Shown: positions 59,193 through 64,000 of the stretch, piece after piece | Layout: every line of letters starts with the position of its first letter | How positions within the stretch are numbered: the stretch's first letter is position 1 | Position numbers and translations under genes: made by a program | The notes under the pieces: model-generated | The model's input: only the letters and a program-made list of their open reading frames with translations | What the model was told of the DNA's origin: nothing | The model's database searches: none | NCBI GenBank assembly: GCA_025716855.1 | Contig: JAIXMQ010000012.1 | Location: forward strand, 496,001-560,000 | DNA from: Pilaira anomala | Taxonomy: Eukaryota; Mucoromycota; Mucoromycetes; Mucorales; Mucoraceae | Direction of reading: 5' to 3' | DNA: 64,000 bases

Positions 59193-59775
59193 GATTTTTT
59201 TTTTTTATTGTTGTGTTTTAAAAGAAAAAGAAGTAAGAGCAAAAAAAAACAAAAAAACAAGATCCCCTTCTTTTTAAAATATTGAGAAGTTTGTAGCACA
59301 AAATGGTAAAGGTATGCGAGGTTTTTGCTATGTAGATTAGAATGATTGGATCGGCTTATGTCAAAAGCAGTCCATGTAATAACCCCGTTCTGATGATATA
59401 GTATAGACCTGAATTTTATCCGGCCGGCCTTTCATGATTGAACCCTGAAAAGGTGCATATAAGACCATTTTTTATTTTAAAAATCAATTTTGTGTCAATC
59501 TTAGTTAGCTCATATTAGTCCAGAAAACATGTCGACCAAACCTTTGAAACTGTTAATATATAGACGTTTTATATCTCCAATTTATACAAGGCAGTAACGA
59601 TATAGTGGACCATCTGATTTCTTTTTTTTTTTTCCTCTTCTATTTTGAGTTTTTAGATCACACAGTTTCATCACTATAAATATTTACATGTTGGTTAATT
59701 TGAATAAAAAGGCTTCTCTTTTCTATACATTTATTTAATCATATACCGTGTTATACATAAATAGTTCAATAAAAA
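59193..59775. promoter_or_regulatory. Shared upstream region of FRE reductase and BIM1-like gene
   Basis: 583 bp between divergent start codons. Two notable sites: gagcaaa at 59237-59243, i.e. TTTGCTC on the reductase strand, matching the core of the yeast Mac1 copper-response element; and ccggccggcc at about 59420-59429, a GC palindrome striking in this A+T-rich setting. Both may be chance; the short core is expected often. Confidence 0.45.
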
Positions 59776-60516
59776 ATGCTTCCTCTTATTGTTTTTTACC
59801 TTACTGCTGCTTGGACATTTCAAATTGTATCTGCTCATTTTGAATTAACCTATCCTCCTTCCCGTGGTTACGATGAGGCAAGGGAGTCTATTGCTCCTTG
59901 GTAAGAGCTCATACATATTGCTAAATGAATAGGAATATTAACCATCTTCTTTTTCCTTCTTTCTGTTAGTGGTGGGTTTAATACAGTTGGCCAGAATCGT
60001 ACTTTAGTTCCACTCAATGATTCTTTTGTTCAAATCAATTCCGATCACACTTCGTATACTTACATTGTAAACGTTCTTCGCAATGCCAATCCAACAGTTC
60101 CTGATTTCACTGGCTCTGATCTTTACACCGTCGCCTATGGCGCTCGTGATTATCCTGAAGATTCTTGTATAGCATTTGATGTATCTAATACTACTGAATT
60201 TGCTAATGGTACCAGTGCTACTATTCAAATCGTATTTAATGGTGGAGATGGTGTATTGTATCAGGTAAAAAAAAAAAATTATTCATGATAAAATAAAATT
60301 CTAATATCTGATAAATTATGCATATTTATATAGTGCACTGACGTTATGTTTGTTGATTCTGCACCAAATTTTGAAAGAAACAGGTGTTCAAATGCTGATG
60401 GCTCTCCTGCTCCAGTTTCTGGTTCGGGTTCTATCGAAAATAATGCTTCTTTGATGACTAGCTTTAGCTGTGGACTTTTAGTACTTGCTATTGCTTGTAC
60501 ATATGCTATCGTATAG
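59776..60516 (+). CDS. BIM1/X325-type LPMO-like copper-binding GPI protein
   Basis: Secreted protein of the BIM1-like (X325) family, structurally like LPMOs but used in copper acquisition (Cryptococcus Bim1) rather than polysaccharide cleavage. Exons 59776..59900, 59970..60264, 60334..60516; 200 aa. Signal peptide MLPLIVFYLTAAWTFQIVSA is followed directly by His, the N-terminal copper-brace ligand, in HFELTYPPSRGYDE. Family landmarks are APCGGFN (across intron 1), NRT, SATIQIVFNGG and LYQCTDVMFV (across intron 2), with paired Cys. A Ser-rich linker precedes a hydrophobic C-terminal tail (SCGLLVLAIACTYAIV), a GPI-attachment signal. N-glycosylation sequons are present (NRT, NDS, NTT, NGT). Divergent from a metalloreductase. 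Confidence 0.9.
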
Positions 60517-60706
60517 TTAAATAAAAAAAAAATACTTCCCTTCTTTTTTTTTCCAATAAAAATATCCTGGTCATGTTACATACTTGCATGAAAGTTATAC
60601 AGAAGACGCCACAATTTAAAGTTCTAACAATCATATGTCGTCATATGTAATTTAATGATATTTAATCAAAAATGCAAAAAATAAAGTTTGATTGACTGTA
60701 AATTAA

Positions 60707-60738
<32 letters not shown>

Positions 60739-62404
60739 TCACTGGTAATAGAATGAACTTTAAGCGGTTCGAAAAAGACATAGTTAACGGCAGTTAAGAT
60801 ATACTAGAAGCTATTTTTAGCCTTTTTATATCAAAAGGAAAACGTCAACATTTCCTTTAGTTAATATCGGGAAAATTTCTCTTAAAGCTAACTAAGGATT
60901 TCAAATATAAACAACCTAATATTTGAGTGAAGTAACTATCTAGTAGTGAACCCTATTATCGAACAATGGTATCATTCTGTCAAATAGATAATATGAACCG
61001 GTTAAACTCGAGGTCAAAAAAAACAACAACAAAATGACCGAAAAGACTTATAATGGGTCCCAAAGTCGTGGGTCGCTGGATGATTCCAAAGAATTATATT
61101 AAAAAGGACTTTAAAACAAACACTTTTTCCAATTACTTCATTATATTTTCTTGACTTTTAGTCTTATCCGGTCTCGCTTTGTCCATTTAAAAGTACTTTA
61201 GCTAATACGTGTAAAGATGGATCTAAGTACATAGGAGTTTTTTTTATTATTTAACTAGTTAAAAATTGGAAAGTTTTTTTTTTTCAAGGAAAAACTTTCT
61301 GGAAAGGCAGCAGCGCTTGATCAAAATTTCTTAGCGATTTGTGGAATTCAAAAAAAAAACAGAAAATATTGTAATCCTAATTTTTCATGCGACCTTATAC
61401 AAACCTTTCATCTTCCTATTTAACATATATACCATATTATAATAGAGTCGGATCATCTGTAATAAATATATATATAAAAATATCAGGAAGTAGTCAAGAA
61501 TATGCATCTAAGCCTTTTGACGATTTTTTTTTTTTATTATCAACTATGAAATCGTCAGGTGGTGTTCTCGGACCAGTCTTTCTCTTGATTCGGCATGACT
61601 GACTGACTAAAAGAAAAAAACCCGACTTCATTTAATTACCGCAAACAACTGTGGTATCAACAAGTATGTAAATAAGTGCATTATTAGAACAAAAAGTTTA
61701 TTCCGAGTCATTTTATTCTCTCTTTGTTGGCGTGTTGGCCACATTTTTTTTTTTGTAGTATGGCAAAATACTAAGCTTAGTTTTTGAACAAAAGAGGCTA
61801 AAAAAGTGAATGAGAGTTTTTGTCTAACTGAAAATATGGAACTGCCAGCAAATATTTTCCAAGACCGAGCCATCGGTACTAAAGTTTCACTAGAAATTTT
61901 TAATAAAAATGAGCCTAAAAAAGTGTACGGTTGTCACTAGGCTATTACTTTTTTTAAAATATTTGCATGTAAAGGAGTATTTTGGAAAGATTTGAACAAC
62001 AGGTTTAGTTTTTGTTGTAACAACATGATTTTTGATTTGTTTCGAAAGTATGCGGAAAATGAATTAAAAAAAAAATGTTGCTTTTTTTTTTTCTCTCTCC
62101 ATTCAATGTTGTACTGTGTGTCAATGAGATATCCTAAAAAAAGGAAGTATTGCAAAAAAAAAAAATAACCCTTTGTGAGAAAATATCGTGAGAAAAAGTT
62201 TAAATTGATAAACAAACCTGTTTTTTAAAATAGAAATTTTTGTTTCTTTGAAGACAAGCTTTTTCATTATTCATCCAAAAGAAACTTAGTCACAAAAGAG
62301 TTTTTCTATTAAATCCCGCTGTCTCCCGTTCTCTTTTTTTTTCTTCTTTTCTTTCGTATTCATCATTTTTCTTTTGGCCTGTCCGAATCATCTCTCTATT
62401 TCCA
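60517..62404. other. Gene-free intergenic region
   Basis: 1.9 kb between two plus-strand genes. Poly-A/T tracts (60709-60738), many short ORFs without family resemblance, and a short direct repeat (gcctaaaaaagtg-like at about 61797 and 61912). I see no gene, RNA or copy of the fold-back module. Confidence 0.55.
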
Positions 62405-62598
62405 ATGTCACCAATTAGTACCAGTGTTACCTCTGAAAAGCCTATTGAAAAGGCCGAAAAGCCTTTCATCTTTGACTTGACTAGTGACACCGCTACTATT
62501 CCTACCGATGAGATGTTTGATATCATGAAACAAGCAACTCGCGGTGATGATGTTTATCAGGTAAAGAAACGTTTTTTTTTTGACATTTTTATTGAACT

Positions 62599-62629
<31 letters not shown>

Positions 62630-63758
62630 ACATGGCTAATTTTTTTTTTTTTTTTTAAGACCGATGATGATTGTAAAGCTCTTGAAGATTATGTCGCTCA
62701 ATTGATGGGTCATGAAGCCGCTTTGTTCTGTACAAGTGGTACACTCTCGAATCAACTTGGTCTTCGCTGTCTTTTGTTTCAACCTCCTCATTCTGTTTTA
62801 TGTGACTCTCGCTCTCATGTATTCAATTATGAATGTGGTGGTATCGCTTATCATTCTCAAGCCAATGTTGTACCTGTTGTTGCCAAGGGTACTTATATGA
62901 CTGCAGAAGAAGTCGAAAGCAAGATTAACAGAGATACTTTATGCGGTGCTATCACTAAAGGTAAATTTGAACACAAAAAAATAAATATGTATATAAAAGT
63001 AAATTAATTCCTTTTTTTTTTTTACGGTTGTAGTCGTATCTCTTGAGAATACTATGAATGGTACTATCATGCCTATTGAAGAAATTCGTAAGATTTCTAA
63101 AGTTGCTCGCGATAACGATTTAAAAATGCATCTTGATGGTGCTCGTCTCTGGAATGCTAGTGAAGAAACACGTACTCCTTTAAGTGAATACGGTAAATGT
63201 TTTGATACCATTTCCATCTGTTTATCTAAGGGCGCCGGTGCACCTATTGGCTCTATGTTAACTGGTAGTCAAGAATTGATCACTCGTGCTCGTCATATTC
63301 GTAAACTTATGGGTGGTGGATGGAGACAAGCTGGTATGTTGGCTGTTGCTGCACGTCACTGTATCAAGACTATTGTTCCTACCATGCGCGATACGCATGC
63401 ACTTGCTCGTAAGCTTGGTAAAAATCTTGAAGCGTTAGGAATAAAGCTCCTTTTACCTGTAGAAACCAACATGTTGTTCATTGACACTAAACCTACCGGT
63501 ATCACAATCGCTGATTTAGCAGAAGCACTCAAGTCAAAGAACATTAAAATCTTCAGTAACAATGGTACAGTCGTTCGTCTGGTGTTCCATTATCAAATTT
63601 CTCCGGAGGCTGTTGACGACTTTACCAAGATAGCAACTCAGTTAGTTCAAATGAAGAAGAAGGCCGGTTTTGTTCCTCCTCTTCCTGGCAACCCTGAGGT
63701 TGAAACAATTGAACAGACAGCAGAGTCTGCTTATCCTAGTGCTACCGTCAAGAACTAA
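62405..63758 (+). CDS. GLY1: Low-specificity L-threonine aldolase
   Basis: PLP enzyme splitting threonine/allo-threonine into glycine and acetaldehyde, a main glycine source in fungi. Exons 62405..62560, 62660..62960, 63034..63758; 393 aa. After a short polar leader the fold starts FDLTSDTATIPTDEM, then RGDDVYQTDDDCKALED (across intron 1), FCTSGTLSNQLGLR, HVFNYECGGIAYHS (PLP-stacking His), VSLENTMNGTIMP, HLDGARLWNAS and SICLSKGAGAPIGSML, whose Lys forms the Schiff base. WRQAGMLAVAARHCI and VRLVFHYQ close the domain. The C-terminal 25 residues are a poorly conserved tail. Introns are in the first half only. Confidence 0.95.
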
Positions 63759-64000
63759 TTATAATATGTAGATTCATTTAAAGTTTTTTTTTTTCCCACA
63801 CACAAAACCTTCCCCCTTTCATATCAAATACATACTCAAACAAGCAATTCTAACTTGGAAATAGAGACTCAAAGATGATGTATATATCCATTCTCTTCTT
63901 ATATAAATCCCAAATTCATCCCTCCTAAAAATATATATATATAATTCATCAAATAAACTTATATATATATAAATATCATTCTATCCATTTATTTATAAAT
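63759..64000. other. GLY1 3' flank
   Basis: A+T-rich sequence to the window end with aataaa-like signals (63951-63956) and (TA)n. No gene. Confidence 0.5.

Noticed and set aside
61387..61873. 71-81-codon ORFs in the GLY1 upstream region
   Set aside because: No conserved motif, no splicing partners, ordinary A+T-rich spacer composition.
1..64000. tRNA, rRNA or snRNA genes and CRISPR arrays
   Set aside because: No cloverleaf with a B-box (ggttcgantcc), no rRNA stretch and no spaced direct repeats of CRISPR type were seen by eye; tRNAscan-SE or Infernal would settle small RNAs.

Overview
The window looks like nuclear DNA of an early-diverging filamentous fungus, most likely Mucoromycota (Mucorales-like). 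Reasons: the DNA is very A+T-rich, genes have many 45-100 bp GT-AG introns, codons are A/T-ending, poly-A/poly-T and microsatellite runs are everywhere, and there is a chitin/glucan wall-remodelling set (GH18 chitinase, GH81 glucanase, GPI-anchored chitin deacetylase). A six-transmembrane voltage-gated K+ channel, which I do not know from Dikarya, fits the same placement. Species cannot be fixed from the sequence. I found no tRNA, rRNA or CRISPR array. All exon models were built by eye from splice signals. For every complete gene the exon lengths add to a whole number of codons with an open frame.

Layout. 1-10.8 kb: 3' part of a GH18 chitinase (-), URC4-type uracil catabolism protein (-), DHR1/ECM16/DHX37 rRNA helicase (-) head-to-head with ESF2 (+), then a mitochondrial rhomboid protease (+). 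10.9-18.6 kb: GH81 beta-1,3-glucanase (-), NDUFAF5-type complex I assembly factor (-) and a DHX40-like DEAH helicase (+). 20.4-35.5 kb: chitin deacetylase (-), PHO80-like cyclin (-) head-to-head with TAD1/ADAT1 (+), SSD1-type RNA-binding protein (+), ARFGAP1/GCS1 (-), a tiny secreted six-cysteine protein (-) and a polytopic channel-like protein (-).

35.5-45.7 kb is a gene desert of about 10.2 kb built from repeats. Two directly oriented, closely similar large elements (about 36.0-38.6 kb and 41.0-43.5 kb) carry terminal inverted repeats and are themselves made of alternating + and - copies of one module of about 350 bp, so each folds back on itself several times. Between them lies a 174-bp tandem array (3 full copies plus a partial) and smaller tandem repeats. 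None of it codes for a recognisable transposase.

45.7-64 kb: HAL/NPR-like protein kinase (+), Kv-type K+ channel (-, with a GC-AG intron), DNAJC3/P58 ER co-chaperone (-), an orphan four-TM protein (-), MSH2 (-, 14 exons), a C2H2 zinc-finger orphan (-), a ferric/cupric reductase (-) head-to-head with a BIM1/X325 copper-binding GPI protein (+), and threonine aldolase GLY1 (+).

How genes relate: two head-to-head pairs look functional. DHR1/ESF2 are both 18S rRNA processing factors. FRE/BIM1-like together suggest a reductive copper (or iron) uptake unit at the cell surface. Most other neighbours are unrelated housekeeping genes.
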